Below, in pieces: positions 12,913 through 24,985 of a stretch of 64,000 nucleotides of DNA. The notes beneath the pieces were generated by a model, which was not told the origin of the DNA, made no database searches, and saw only the letters and a program-made list of their open reading frames with translations. The translations under genes were made by a program, and so were the position numbers. How positions within the stretch are numbered: position 1 is the first letter of the stretch; every line of letters begins with the position of its first letter. The stretch spans positions 110,465 to 174,464 of the forward strand of contig MEHQ01001298.1 of NCBI GenBank assembly GCA_008828725.1. Direction: 5' to 3'. Origin of the DNA: Saccharina japonica (Eukaryota > Sar > Phaeophyceae > Laminariales > Laminariaceae).

Positions 12913-13149
12913 AAGGGTACTTCGAAGACTATTTCCCGATGTTGATGTTGTACGTGATACTTTGAGGTACGAGTTGTTATAATCTATTTATTGTGGAAAA
13001 TATTTCACACTATGCGCCTTACAGCTGTACTGTAGTTCTCAGAATAAAGTATATTGGGAAACAACTACCTTAAAATAGTTCCTTTACTCACAGCACTTCG
13101 GATTTATGCACTTCGTACGTATAGAGCGAGTGCTCGAAAAGTTTAGAGG

Positions 13150-13472
13150 TTTTGAGCTAGCAGGTAACCACGAAGCCTGTAAGCGTCAAGAAAGCGAGTT
13201 CGAGCCCCGCCGAGTGCATGCAGGCACTTTTTCTCGCAAAAAATATATTGACTAGCAGAAAGCGCGAGAGCGTGAGTTAGCAAAATTCGATGAAAGTCGA
13301 CGAGCGTTGGGAAGGCAGAACCCTCTGCGCGTTAAAAATGAAGGCAAGAACCGCAGTGGGAGAGGAGGGAGAGGAGCCTACTTTGTGACCCCGGATCTGA
13401 GTTACGACTATTATAGGGAGGGAGAGACGGAAGTGCGAAGATAATGAATGAGATGGAAAAAAAGAAAAAAAA
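13150..13472 (+). repeat. SINE family copy 3 with a different tRNA-like head
   Basis: The body from about 13285 matches the copy at 11720-12057 (GTCGACGAG, ATGAAGGCAAGAACCGCAGT, CCCCGGATCTGAGTTACGA, GCGAAGATAATGAATGAGATGG, A-rich tail). The 5' part differs: it has a B-box-like GAGTTCGAGCCCC but no clear match to the head of copy 2. The same body seems to have been joined to another tRNA-derived head. Confidence 0.65.
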
Positions 13473-13518
13473 CTCAAAATATGTGAGTGTCCGATTTTGC
13501 GGTTCTTCTTGTACCCGC

Positions 13519-13700
13519 AGCATTTAGGACTTCAGTACTGCCAACATACTGGATGTACCCGAGGTATTAAGCCCGCCAGTTTCCTATTACATTACTCTCA
13601 GTACTCGGACTATGAATATGTACTCGATACTCCGGTGTATTGGAGAACAACTTATACTGGGAGCATCTGTGCATCATTTTATGAGGCCCTTTCAATGAAT
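13519..13700. repeat. Dispersed repeat, copy a
   Basis: Matches 14712-14890 in the same orientation: GCAGCATTTAGGACTT, CTATTACATTACTCTCAGTA and ACTGGGAGCATCTGTGTATCA-like blocks recur in order. Divergence is considerable. Element type unknown. Confidence 0.5.
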
Positions 13701-14711
13701 AACAGAAACGTACTTGAGTCTTTCGAAAAACGAAATCGTCCATTTTACAGCAGCAATGCTAGTTCTGGTGTACATATCAAACCATACTAGATTTCATCCT
13801 TACCGAATACAGCATCCCTGCTGTTTCAATGCTCAGACCTAGTGGCTTCGACCAACGTACAGCTCGTTCGTTGTAGTCTCTAAGAGATTCTAAGAGATGT
13901 TGGAGGTATCTGATGGCGAAAGGGAGCGCGGGCATTGCTGATTTTGCACAACGAAACTAAAGCACTCAGCAGCAAGACGTTTGATAGTTTCCTGTTGTTG
14001 TGTATCTACACTCTGCTGTGGCCGCGTAGGAAGCTACGGACGGTCGAACAAGAACCATAGGTCGCTTTGGCTACTGTTGCTCGTCGTCCCCGTCGGAACT
14101 CGGAGCTCAAACAGCACCAGCAGCTAGAGATACTGTCATTTCTCCAAATTCGTCTTCGGGTACCAGAGGCATGGGGAATGCTTGTTGATAAATACTTGGT
14201 ACGCAGTTTTCGTCTAAAAGAAGGCGTCCGATTTATTCGGCGCCCGATATACACCTGTTGCCCGTGACCTGCGCTCTTTAGAACTGCCGATAGGAAGTAG
14301 ATCCGACCAGTAGTAGTAAATGCAGACATGTCGGTTAGGGTGGCAGTCTTAAAAGGTCGAAATGGTACCAGAAACACTATTAGCATTGCAACAAGAACAC
14401 CTTGTTTGTTTTCTTAGAGGCTGAGAAGTGCACTCACGTTTTGCCCCTGGAAGACACGGTCGTCATAACTCCCAGGTTATGGTAGGATGTGAGTGGTGTT
14501 CGCTATACTTTACACTTCACAGGTGAGATGCTTCGAGTACGTGCAAGTGTTTTTAACGTATTTCCTAGAAGTATTACAGTAGCTCAAGTACTGTGTGTAC
14601 TCGCGCAGTATTTCGAGGTTCTGTACTGATGATACCGCCTGATACCGCCCAGTAATTCGGAGTTGAAAGCTGCGAGTACAGCTTGTACCCGGGGCTTTAC
14701 CAGTACACGCA

Positions 14712-14890
14712 GTATTTAGGTCTTAAGTTTTGATCATACTGCCAGTACTCGCCTTGTTTAGGCCAGAAGTACTTTCTATTACTCTCAACATTCGGAGTAC
14801 GAAATGTACTCCATACTGCGAGTAAAATACTCGGAATATTAAGTATACTGGATGCATATGTGTATCAGTTTCATACCCGGCATTTCACAT
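14712..14890. repeat. Dispersed repeat, copy b
   Basis: Second copy of the repeat at 13519-13700, about 1.2 kb downstream. Both are rich in short AGTACTC-like words that also recur between them. Confidence 0.5.
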
Positions 14891-15458
14891 CGATGAAAGA
14901 GTGTTAATGTCGAGCAATATTCGACAAGAGACAACGAAGGAAAGTAACCTGCTGAACTACTGTGGTCCTGCGATATTAAGGAAGGCAAGAGCCGCATATA
15001 CATACCTGGTATATATTGTGCGGGAAGGAGCAGGAAAGGTCGCGACGTGGACCCGGGTTTTGGACACGAAAGCTATCAGGAGCTTGTTACGTAGGGTAAC
15101 CGAAGTTCATTAGTTCTTCGGAAGAAACGTCCCCTACAGCTGGTAGTTATATATCTTGTGATAACGCGCAATATTTGCTTACAACGGCTGTACAGTAGTG
15201 GCAATATCGAGGAGAACGTGGTGAGTACACACATATTAGGTAAGACGGTATGCCCGCTCGGGGGGAAACAGTGCGCGGGGACATGTTACCTATTGATGGC
15301 AAATATATTGCTTCTAGCGACAGGCGTATGGACAGTACGTAAGTACCAACATCCATGTTGCTAGTAATAGTACCTTTAAACACTGGATTCTACCTACTAC
15401 GTTGTGAGGCATCCACTACATTCGTGATCGATTCTGCAGGTGTGATTGGTAATGGTGT

Positions 15459-15544
15459 CCCTAAACACGCGTAAGGGCTTCAGCGGAAACAATCTGTCCG
15501 ACCCTAAACACGCGTTAAGGCTTCAGCGGAAACAATATGTCCGA
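15459..15544. repeat. 43-bp tandem duplication
   Basis: Two nearly identical adjacent units beginning CCCTAAACACGCGT and ending GGAAACAATCTGTCCGA. Confidence 0.9.
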
Positions 15545-15749
15545 ATCAATAGCAACTTATTTGTTTAGTCAGCCACTGGGAGCAACCCGCCTGGACTCGT
15601 TGGGTATAGCGCAGGAGCGTTTGAAGCAAGCGTGCGATATGAGGGAAGCTCGTACCTTTGTAAGCTCTTGCTGTGCGAATTGCAATCGCCCGTGTCGTAT
15701 TTGTAATATACTAGGGGTCGACGAATACAAATATATACATGGAATATAC

Positions 15750-16040
15750 AACGTAGAGAGCGTGAGATCCAGGGTTCGAGGCTCTTGACGTACTACAGAG
15801 TTTCAACATATGACAATAAAGCGAGACCGCCTAGGGTAGTGTGGGTAGTCACTGCTGTTCGACTACAGTCGGCAAGGAAAAACGTGAATAATTCTTCTCG
15901 CGGTACATTTCAAGTCGTGTACGATACGGTGGTTGCGGAGAGGGCAACGAAGAGCCTGCGTGATGACCCCTTATCTGAGCTACGCCAATAAATAGGAGGG
16001 AGCAGGAGCAAACAGGGAGGGAAACACGAATGGGGTGAAA
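15750..16040 (+). repeat. SINE family copy 4 (diverged)
   Basis: A B-box-like GGGTTCGAGGCTC lies near 15773. The body resembles the other SINE copies: TTCTCGCGGTACATTTCAAG, a GAGAGGGCAACGAAGAGCCT-like block, TGACCCCTTATCTGAGCTACG, and AATAAATAGGAGGGAG. The tail is a short A run after ATGGGGTG. Confidence 0.55.
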
Positions 16041-18689
16041 ACAACTACCAGGTACATACCTACGTACGATGGGTCCAAAACCTGCCATTCAGTCTTCTTG
16101 ATATTCAGTGCGAAGTTGTGGGCACGATTTTCCATCTTTCCACCAGAACGTGTTCTACGGAAACTGCCTCGTCATGAGCGGACATTCAATGCGGCAACTT
16201 CCTGCAAGGAGAAGAAAACCCTGACGATTTCACCTTGAAGAAGGAGATGTACTCGTCGTCCGCGATATCGAAGGGAAGCAAGGGTTTTTTCGTCACACAG
16301 CTGCGGCTGAAGTCCAAGTGAACCAACGTGTGTAATGCGAAGAATAGATCTGGCGGGTGTACGTGTTGGACCTCGTCTTGTAGCCGGCTGGGCTTACAAC
16401 TTGTTCGAATATATGGTTGATGTACGCTGTAGTATACGAGACGAAATTATCGAAGAAAGTGTTGATTGCGTCTGATAATCGTCGGAGTAGGGTTAGGGTT
16501 AAGGTTCGTTATGGTTATAGGGGGCTACTGCTTTACGACGTACTATTCGTCTCGTACAAACCGTTTGACAACCACATTTTTTATTGCAGACTGCTTTAGA
16601 CACCATTAATACATTGAAAGCATGTTACCTCGTACATAAATGTCGTTCCGTTATTCAGTCCGGCGCCTTCCGCGATAATTCGATGCGCTCAGAGCCCGGA
16701 GAATGGCGATTGTGAGAACAGTATCGAATATTCAATCTGGTAGATGTTATGTGTTTAATACAGCCTTTATGCGCTAAAGAAAACTCCGTGTCCGCAACTA
16801 CGTCTACAGGCTGCTTCACATTGGATACATTTAGCGGAAGTACACGCCGTCTCAAGTTGTAGATACATCTTGAATTTTGACACACACGTGAAAGAACAAA
16901 GGTGCCAATAGCATCATGATCTACAACTATTACTATAGTAGACCAGGTGTGGCGTGTTCTCAAAGGAGCTGACGTACTTACTTGGTAGATCTTAGATTGG
17001 ATAAGGGTATGTTTTCTACCTTCGGTGTTTTGTTGCCACAAGCAGTCGTGCCGTGCAGAAATGGTAATGTACTAGTCCGGCGGGTAGAAATCATGTCTGT
17101 ATTATGTATCCTCCATTTGGTATTATACGTGTCGGGGAATACAGATTTTCCGTCATAGTAATATACTTAGTATGGAATCGGGTATATGGTTGATTCATAC
17201 ATGAGTTTATTTTTCTTGTAGCCTAGGTATATGATCAGTCGGATGAATAGCTATTGGCCGGGAACGCTCGTAGCATGGTTGGGAACTTGACGGTCCCAAC
17301 ACCTTGTGTTTTGATATAATACATTGCCCTACTCGGGGCAGTTCCTTTCGAGTCCTTATTTTGTTGTGTATTCCTCGGTCCGTCCGAGGGCCAGTATTAT
17401 ATCTTCAATGGGACATTATATATAGATATACATATTTCTCAACATTACGTCTTCTTCTCTGCCTCTCATGGGGATCAGAGGCACCGTCCACCCCCTCCCG
17501 TGAGGCAGCCATACCCCGTGTACGACTTGTTCCATTACACTAGCCGATGGAACTACAGGTGGTCCCATTAGCACGTCTTCTGTGAGCCCCTGTTAAGCCG
17601 TTCGACGCCAGTGTTAGCTTTTGATTTTTCTGCCAGATATGTGACCGTATTTCCTTTCGGGATATCTGAGCATCACAGCATTACAACGTCTGTACGAAAA
17701 CAAATTCACCTTCGTTACGGGGTTCCTAGACGCACACAGAAGACGGGGGCATATTTTCCAGCTTCTCTGTATATCTAGAGAACAGCGTGGCTACTGTAGT
17801 TGTAGCTTCGTACGGAAACAAGTGCATAAAAAACGTTCTTGGCTTGTACTTACACATATTCGGGGAATAAATCATATTTTGTGTTATCGGATATAACTTG
17901 GAACTTGTCCTACGCTGTTAGTCCGGGAAATGTGTACCTTGGAATGCCTGAACCTGGCTTGTTCAGGATCATCACCAAAAACAATCAATTGTTACGAAAA
18001 CGCCGGGTTGTTAACACTGGCCGTTTTGGAACTTCAGTGTGGTCGAGACACCTTTCGCCGTTAGCGCCAGCCCCGGGACCTGAAACATACAACGGACTAT
18101 GTCACTCACTTCCGCTGTTTGTGGCAGTTAGTGGGGACCATGTATTTCCTGGTATGCGACACGTTGAGTAGACATCGCAACGCGTATTCGTGGCGGACAA
18201 ATTGTTAGACATTCTTCACGAACCATCTCGTATCCACGCCATTTAATATATCGTTTGGATTTTCGTTTATGTTGACTCTAGTATTTTACTGGTATACACG
18301 GGGCTGGTATACGAGGGCTGCTGTGACACATTTAGCGGTGACGTGCCCAGTGCCACGTTAGGGGCTTGCGAAACAGCAGCACGTAGATTATCGTGTTCGC
18401 CATGCCGTCGTAAGCCGCCGAGGAGGGGAGTACACATGTTAGGAAAAAGGTCATCACCGCTTCATCGAGCTCGCCGGTCGCAAGGCCAGGGGCGAGGGTT
18501 CGGGCCCAATAAGGGATATACACAGCCCCCTTCCAGACGCCATATCCCTCCGCCGCTCCTCGTAAGCAACGACTTTTTCCGCCAAGCGAACGGCCAGGGC
18601 CCCCCATGGTCGGTGGGAGGGAGTTCGAATGAAAATGAAGCGGGGAGGCAGCTGGAACAAAGGCAATATTGTATGATCTAGGAGAAATT
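16041..18689. other. No gene recognised
   Basis: There are only short frames without motifs. GGGTTAGGGTTAAGG near 16489-16505 is a two-unit telomere-like word. The stretch near 17944-17972 (AATGCCTGAACCTGGC) loosely resembles the terminal repeat of the foldback element at 9730-11467 and might be a relic end. Confidence 0.4.
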
Positions 18690-19419
18690 GCGCGTAACTA
18701 GAGGCCCGTCTGGCCAGCCGCGGCAGGGACAGGAGATGGAAGTGAAGGAAGGAAGCATAGCAAGGGAAAAGGGGCAGAGTACCCAGAGCAACAACAGCAG
18801 TCAGGTCCGCCACAGCTGCATATGGAGCACACGCACGAAGGGCATATGGGGGATCTGGCGGTGTAAGCCAGTGGAAGTAGAAGCATTGGGGCTGCAACAA
18901 CATCCAGGTCCACGCCAACAGCTGCAGGAGCAGACAGAAAACAGCGAGGGGGGGTTTGAGAAATAATACCCATTGTGGAGGGAGGTTCGTTACAACAGCA
19001 CCACAGCAGAACACGGAGTCCGTGTGCTCAAAGTAAACACTTTAACTACAGAAGTGGCAAGCGCCAGAAGCGCAGAGGCCCTCAGGGCCGGCCTAGGGAT
19101 GGGGTACCACCCCTCACACAGAAGTAATTTGTCATGGGGGGCACAGGAAGCGGGGGGCCCACAGTAAAGGGGTGTCGGGGCGGCGGGCGGATCGCTGGTT
19201 ATCAGGCCGGGCCGCCGCCGGGTTGAACGGGCGAAGCAAGGGGGCGCGTACGCTTTTGCTGCTTGCTTTAGCCAGTTTGCCATTGACCACGCATGTCTTT
19301 CGAAATGGAGCACCGTTCCTATTGCTACCACAGTCGCCTCCAACATTACAGTCGCCTTCAACGTTTGGTCGCTCATTACCTTGTTTCCATATATTTCATA
19401 AAACCTCTTTACTACTCCT

Positions 19420-20640
19420 GTTTCTTTCTTGATTAGTGGGGAGAAGGGAGATTTGAGGGGGCAGGTAGGAGAGCTGGGTGGGGGGTTGGCAAGCCCACCG
19501 TATTCCCGACTCTATGGAGGAAGGCCGGCCGCGGCCGCTACACCAAGGTCTGGGCATCAGTGCGTGGGAACCGGGCGCCGCCGCCGTTTGAAACGTCGGA
19601 GACAGTTAAGTTCTAAGTCCGCGGGTTCGTCATGGAAGGGAAAGAGGCGCAAAAGGTGGCATCGTTGTACGGAACGAATGTCCTGAACCTCGCGCATATT
19701 TGACATTTTTCAATGGAGGAGGGGGGCAGCAGGTGTCGCTGGACCACAGGGTGGAAGCGCTGCTTTTACAAATAAGCACGCTCGCGCAGTACGCGGTGGA
19801 CGGCACCGACTCGACTTCTTCAACGAGGACCTGCAGGAGCAGGCGAAAGAGGTGATCTCGAGGGTCCTTATATTGCAACAGGAACCAAGAAATTCGGTCC
19901 AGGGACCGAGTGATATGGGCCCGATGCCGCTGCCTCTGTTTGACCGGACGTACACGTGGATCTCGATGGCACCCGTCCGTCTAATGTACATGTCGGGCGG
20001 GAGGAGGGGGCCGGGGGAGGATAAGGGTGGGGGGATCCCCGCTACGAGCGTTAAGACGGCATTGGGGGCGGGGGCGGAGGGGGTGGGCGGACTTGGGGGC
20101 AGGGGGGGGCGGGTGTGGAGTAGGGGCAGACAAAAAACGGAGATGAGGAAGCGCGAAGGGGGGGTGGGGGTTGGTGGTTGCTACGCATGCTTCAATGTTC
20201 GCGCGTGTCTACACGAGCCATATAATGGGAAGCCGTGTGTAAAGCCACCCGCAAGTGTTCAAGCGGCGCGTTCTGGCTGCGAAAAGGCATGGAGATGGGA
20301 AAACGCATGAGGGAGGGAGATAGGGGCAAGGCGTGGACAGGACAACGAGAAAATTAAGTCACAGGCTCCGCACCACGGTGGAGCTGACCAGAATAGCAGC
20401 CCGTAGCAGTACCGAAGTGTTCACGACGATGGAAATAGCAGGGATCTCGCGTTGGGCGCTGAGCCGGAGGGGGGGGGGCGAGGGGTGCTCAAGGGTCGGC
20501 GTTTTCATTAAAAAAGGTGCGATGACGAGCAAACGCGTACAGGAGCGAGGGCGTTGGCAGGTAGCACAATTAGTGGTAAAATAGGCAGAAAGGAGGTGTG
20601 GATAAGGCCGAACGGTCAATGCAGGTTTTAGCCTCAACCG
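19420..20640 (+). pseudogene. Possible gag-like remnant of the DIRS-like element
   Basis: Broken plus-strand frames contain helix-prone pieces such as FFNEDLQEQAKEVISRVLIL (near 19815-19875) and the basic stretch at 20333-20584. They sit immediately upstream of the reverse transcriptase, where ORF1 of such elements lies. Several G-rich runs interrupt it. The assignment rests on position only. Confidence 0.35.
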
Positions 20641-20959
20641 CCGATTTGTTCTTATCGCGAATAAGCTAGGGTAGAGGTTTTGGCCTCAACCACCGGTTTC
20701 GGTTTGTCGTGAGCAATCTGGGTCGGGGGGGCGTGGTTTTAGAAGTGGAGCGGGGCGTAGCCCAAGTGGTGCGAGGGGTAGGTGGGTTGTTGTCCGCACC
20801 CCATATGGAACCGGAACGCGTAGAAGCGTTCTTCGTGATTAATTTCCATAAATTATCGCTTGAAACGTATCGCGGGAGTTGGGGCTCCAGTCGCCGTGAT
20901 GCCAGGTGGAGACCTCATGGAGAGGCTTCTTTAGCGGAACCATTCGAGTGCAAGTAAGG

Positions 20960-21905
20960 TTGACGGATCAGTGTGGAAACATCAGGTGGTAGGCGTGGCA
21001 TGGCGTAGACAAATTGTTTTCCCAAAGGGATCAGCAGGGTATATTCCGAGGTTGCGGGTGTCATCAGTATGTGTGGTAGAGAAGCGCGAGAAGGTCAGAC
21101 ATATCCACGACATGACCTTTGAGCACAGGGACCGAAACAGGGGGGTGGTGTGAATGCGACAACATACTTGGATGAGATTCCAGCGTGTGCACTGGTGGGC
21201 GTGATGCACGAGGTTTTTGTCTGAGGGTTGTCGGTTTAAGGGTCAAGCTCGGGGACAGAGTGGCGATGAGGTATGCAAAGTGTAACACAACTATAGCATC
21301 AACGTTATTCTCGAAGGCGAGGGACAGAGCGGTAGAGCACGTAACGACAGCACCGAGTACGGGGCGGCCGATAGTCGTTTGGCCGGGAGTATGTGTAACG
21401 CGACCGGAGAAAGCTGGCGGGGCGAACGACCCAGCGTTCGTGGCGTTTTTTAGGGGTGATACTATCTCGAAAGAGGTAAAGTGGGAAAAGGGGGGGTGTT
21501 TGTCATGTCACGATCGTTAGAGTCGAATACTTTTTCATGATAAGGGCGACGTGCGCAAGGGAGAGGAACAGTAGCTATCGCACAAAACGGTGAAGGGCTG
21601 GGCAACGCAGTAGGTGGTGTTAGGGTACGATATTAATACAGAGAGCATGCCCATTGCACTGCAGTCACGCGAAGTTGGACATTTGCGCGCGCAAATAGAA
21701 CAGTGGGCGGTGGGGCGGAAGACGGTAACGGTGAATAAATTATTAGTATTACTACTAGCGGGGAAGTTGCACCACGCATAATTTGTAATCCGGCCCGATC
21801 GGTATTTCGTCCGTCGACTTCTGCATTTTTCTCATCTGCATATTCTTGATGGAGCGGGCAAGGGGGGGGGGGGGCGGTGTGGGGCAGGTACAGCAAGCAG
21901 GCCAA
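20960..21905 (+). pseudogene. Reverse transcriptase remnant (DIRS-like)
   Basis: Near 21058-21123 the frame reads VSSVCVVEKREKVRHIHDMT, the first conserved RT block, followed after a stop by ATTYLDEIPACALVGVMHEV. Further on come STGRPIVVWPGVCV and FVAFFRGDTISKEVKW near 21437-21485. In related elements this last block carries the paired catalytic aspartates; here one position is Gly (R-G-D), so the active site is damaged. The next blocks are MPIALQSREVGHLRAQIEQW near 21648, then AGKLHH followed by an in-frame TAA, and IRPDRYFVRRLLHFSHLHIL. Stops and frame changes between blocks mark it as a pseudogene. Confidence 0.75.
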
Positions 21906-22019
21906 ATCGAAACGGGATTTACGGTTGAAGCGTGGTTTTATAGCAGATGTGGGGTAGTGAAGATTGTTTTAGGAGAGAGCACAAAAAAGTCCGTCTTCCA
22001 GTTTGTTCTAGCAGCTGCG

Positions 22020-22446
22020 GAGTATGACATGGTTTTCGGGTGCATCTTTGACAGCGCTACGTGGGCTGCGCATGAAGACGGGAGTGTACTGGAGTTTTGA
22101 TTTTCAGGAGGAAGTCCAGAGACGAACGTTCACGCGTCAGGTGGCGAACCATTATTTTTCGATAAACCTGGTGGGGGTGATGGCCATAATAGGCATGGCG
22201 GCATTCGTGATAAAATATCTGAGGGGAGAGAGATCGGCAGGGAAGAGGGAAGCAGTTATCATGTGAGCTACAAGGAGGCAGCCGTAGCCTGGTTAATCAG
22301 GCGCTGAGAAGGGGCGAGGAAGCCGGCAAGAGTGTGAGCGCCGATGTTCATGATGGGGGCATTGGAAGCAAAGGAGGGATATTGTTTTGACGCAAGGCAT
22401 GTACGCAGCGTAGGCACCCGGCTGGCAGATGGACTGACAAGGTGAA
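22020..22446 (+). pseudogene. RNase H remnant (DIRS-like)
   Basis: GVYWSFDFQEEVQRRTFT and HYFSINLVGVMAIIGMAAFV (about 22078-22220) correspond to the RNase H region that follows RT in this family. DARHVRSVGTRLADGLTRW (about 22388-22444) is the typical C-terminal block. At least one frameshift and stops lie between the blocks, including a TGA at the end of the sequence coding ILF. Confidence 0.7.
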
Positions 22447-22859
22447 AAAGAAAATAAACCCCCGAGAAACAAAACGCAGAATGCCCCGAAATCGCTTGGC
22501 AGGTACGGGAACTGGGGGACGAGAGAAAAGCCATTTTTTCGTCCTAACTTTTTGCCCGAGAGTACCCGTACGCCTTCAGATAACTGTTTTGCTTAGACTC
22601 GAAAGGCTTACGAGGAAAGTTAGAGGTTGCGGGTTAGATTGGGGTCGTTTCTCGGCAAAGGGTGCTAGTTACACAAATAGTTGGTGGATATGGCGCTGGT
22701 AGCGGAATAGACGGAGTATATGAGGTCATGTTGGGCGGAAAAGGGAAACAAGCAGACGACAACTGCGGGGAAGTTGGTGGCGATTGATGTTCAGCACGAG
22801 AAGAACGTCGGGCTGTCACTACCTTCGAGTAACCCGTTGATGCAATCGGTGAAACAAGA

Positions 22860-23560
22860 AAATGATAGGTACATGTAGAGAAGGGTTTCCAGCAGAGGGT
22901 GTGGCGGCCGTTTACGTGGGGGTATACTGACTAAAATGAAGGAGAGTGTCCCATTCTGAGGGGGCGGTGGGAGGATAATTTGTATATGCTTGGCGTTGTC
23001 ATATTTTATGATGCTGCGGGCATCGGAATGTTTCGCGGGAGAATAGGTGGAGTTTCAGAGCATTCATTGTTTGCGGGTGGCAGATGTGGCATTTTTCAGG
23101 AATTTCGAGCAGTTAGGGGAGTGCAGGAGGCAGGAGGCAGACAAAGTAGAGGTGTGATTCAGGAGAAAAGGCAGGTTGTCGACTACGGAAGAAATGGAGC
23201 TGTTGTAGTAAGGAAACAAGCGGCAGGGGGGAGGAGGGTAGTAGGTCTGTCGGTGGAGCTGTTTAGCATGTACGCTAGAGGAGAGTTAACAGGAGATGTC
23301 CTTTTACGGTCGTTCTTGGGGGCAGACGAATGGAGGGTATGGTCCAGGTGGCAGGCAACCCAACATTTATAGAGTGGTTTTGCTGACGTAGAGGGGAAAT
23401 GGAGGATAGAGGAGAGGCGGGTGAGGGCGAGGTAGACTCAGAGAGTTTGGCGGGGGCTCAAGGCTCGCTGCTAAACGAGTGCCAGAGTTAGTGATCAAAA
23501 CAAAAGAAGGTGGTCTTCGGACGCTTTTATGGTGCACGTTAAAGAATATATGGAATATCC
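22860..23560 (+). pseudogene. Tyrosine recombinase remnant (DIRS-like)
   Basis: HVEKGFQQRVWRPFTWG (near 22869-22919) and, in another frame, LALSYFMMLRASECFAGE (near 22990-23045) match the start of the catalytic domain; the Arg of LRASE is the expected first catalytic Arg. A long frame follows with VGLSVELFSMYARGEL and EWRVWSRWQATQHL (to 23372). Near 23510-23545, RRWSSDAFMVHVKE matches the end of the domain, but the position of the nucleophilic Tyr is His (CAC at 23534-23536). The enzyme would be inactive even if the frames were intact. Confidence 0.7.
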
Positions 23561-23841
23561 AGTATGGGCGTCAGAGGGTCTCGAAGAAGGGGCGAGATAG
23601 GTAGAGGGATAACCGGGTCAAGGGACTAGATGAGGATGGAAATAGTAAAACAGCGAAGGAAGTCGAGGCCTTGTGAAGGGAGTCATTCGTGTCGCGGAGC
23701 GCGACCGGTAGACAAGTCGACCGCGTTTCCGTGTACGTGTTTCGGGAAAATCGTTAATACGCGCGAGGGGATAAGAGCAATGCAGCCCCTTCCCCCTCTC
23801 CCCTTTTGAGCTATATCAAGGCGTAAGCGAGGCGTATGCAG

Positions 23842-24390
23842 GCGGGGGGGGGAAAGAGCAAAGCAGACCTCTCTGAATATATGTATAGGTGGGGTTGGCG
23901 TCGATTGGCAACGATGCCGTAAAACACGCCTCTCACTGCGTGAGCTAGACAACCAGGGTACCACTTTTTTGTTTTCGTTTTCGCGGTCACCAAAGCTGGC
24001 GGTCGAGTTATATAATTTGTGCGGGGTGGAGAGCCTTTGCTCCGCACAAGGGGAATGATGGTATCACGTAGTGTGTTTATGGCATGGCACCCGCGAGGCA
24101 GTTACATAGTGCTCCCATTGCTGTCTCAGGAATTGGCCACACCATAAATAATATCAGTTCCTTGAAGCTCTCATCCATATGCAAGTCCGCCTCAAGACCG
24201 GTTCATAGTAGGATGCAGCTCACCCTCCATGCGACTCGCCCAACACCTCACGGCGCTTCGCGCTTGGTGCTAGCAATGTCTGCTTGGTCGGTGAAAACCC
24301 GACATGCTCCGTCCCCACATTGTAGGGATGCGAGGGTCTATGGTCGTACGACAATGGCCATGTATGAATATGAAGTACACCCCCCCCCGC
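23842..24390 (-). repeat. Poly-G-flanked short repeat, copy 4 (inverted)
   Basis: Inverted relative to the copies at 47660, 52157 and 52756. It shares CATAGACCCTCGCATCCCTA, GCGAGTCGCATGGAGGGTGA and the CACCAAAGCTGGCGGTCGAG block. Homopolymer runs lie at both ends (G run near 23843, C run near 24380). The four copies share an antisense frame containing RMQLTLHATRP. No transposase or RNA polymerase III box was recognised. Confidence 0.8.
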
Positions 24391-24985
24391 CCTTCCTCGT
24401 TGGCAATTTCCACACGACACTACAGTAAGCATATTTCGTTGAAGTAACAACCAAAGAAGATTGTTGTCTAAGAGAACATATGTTGTTTAAAGGGCAACGA
24501 GTACAAATATTCACCAGGCTTTTGAATAACTAAAGGGGGGGGGGGTGCACACACAAACAACGGGATGTTTGTTACGGGGCAATTGTAGAAGGAAACTGAG
24601 TTCCGGAACGGAACGAACGAGTAGGAACAGATGCATTCGAAATAAAAACGCGAGTATGGCTGCAGGAGCAGCGAGATAGGAGCAGCGAGATACCCTATAA
24701 ATAGTCTTGCGACAGGCAGCAGCACAACTGACTGTAGTACGAACATCTACAGCAGTAGTATATTAAGATTAATGGTACAGGTTCCGTCAGTTCGCAGGTC
24801 GTACCCAGGAAATATGCGGCATATCAGTATGCGTTTACAAAATAGAGGTCGTAGCGTAGTTCACTATACTCGTACTCGTACAGTCTCCGTGTTGCATTTG
24901 ACCTTGAGCGTGCTGTACCCCAGTAAGTATATCGTCGTACTTATAATATGTAACAAAAAGCGGCGGCCTAGCTCACCGTTTTATA
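24391..24985. other. No gene recognised
   Basis: Contains a 10-base G run near 24536 and scattered short frames without motifs. Confidence 0.4.

Larger units (their letters stand above)
18690..23700 (+). mobile_element. Decayed DIRS-like (tyrosine recombinase) retroelement
   Basis: In order on the plus strand, broken by stops and frameshifts, I read a low-complexity gag-like region, a reverse transcriptase, an RNase H, and a tyrosine recombinase. That order and the recombinase instead of a DDE integrase define DIRS-like elements. The region is strikingly G/purine-rich on the plus strand, so the antisense frames look like hydrophobic proteins but are shadows. Several catalytic residues are lost, so it is a fossil. 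The 5' limit is uncertain, the terminal repeats expected for DIRS elements were not identified, and the 3' side runs into the short repeat beginning near 23842. Confidence 0.75.

Noticed and set aside
18454-19014. 186-codon minus-strand frame that looks like a membrane protein
   Set aside because: Hydrophobicity comes from the C/T-rich strand opposite the G-rich retroelement; no domain or splice support.
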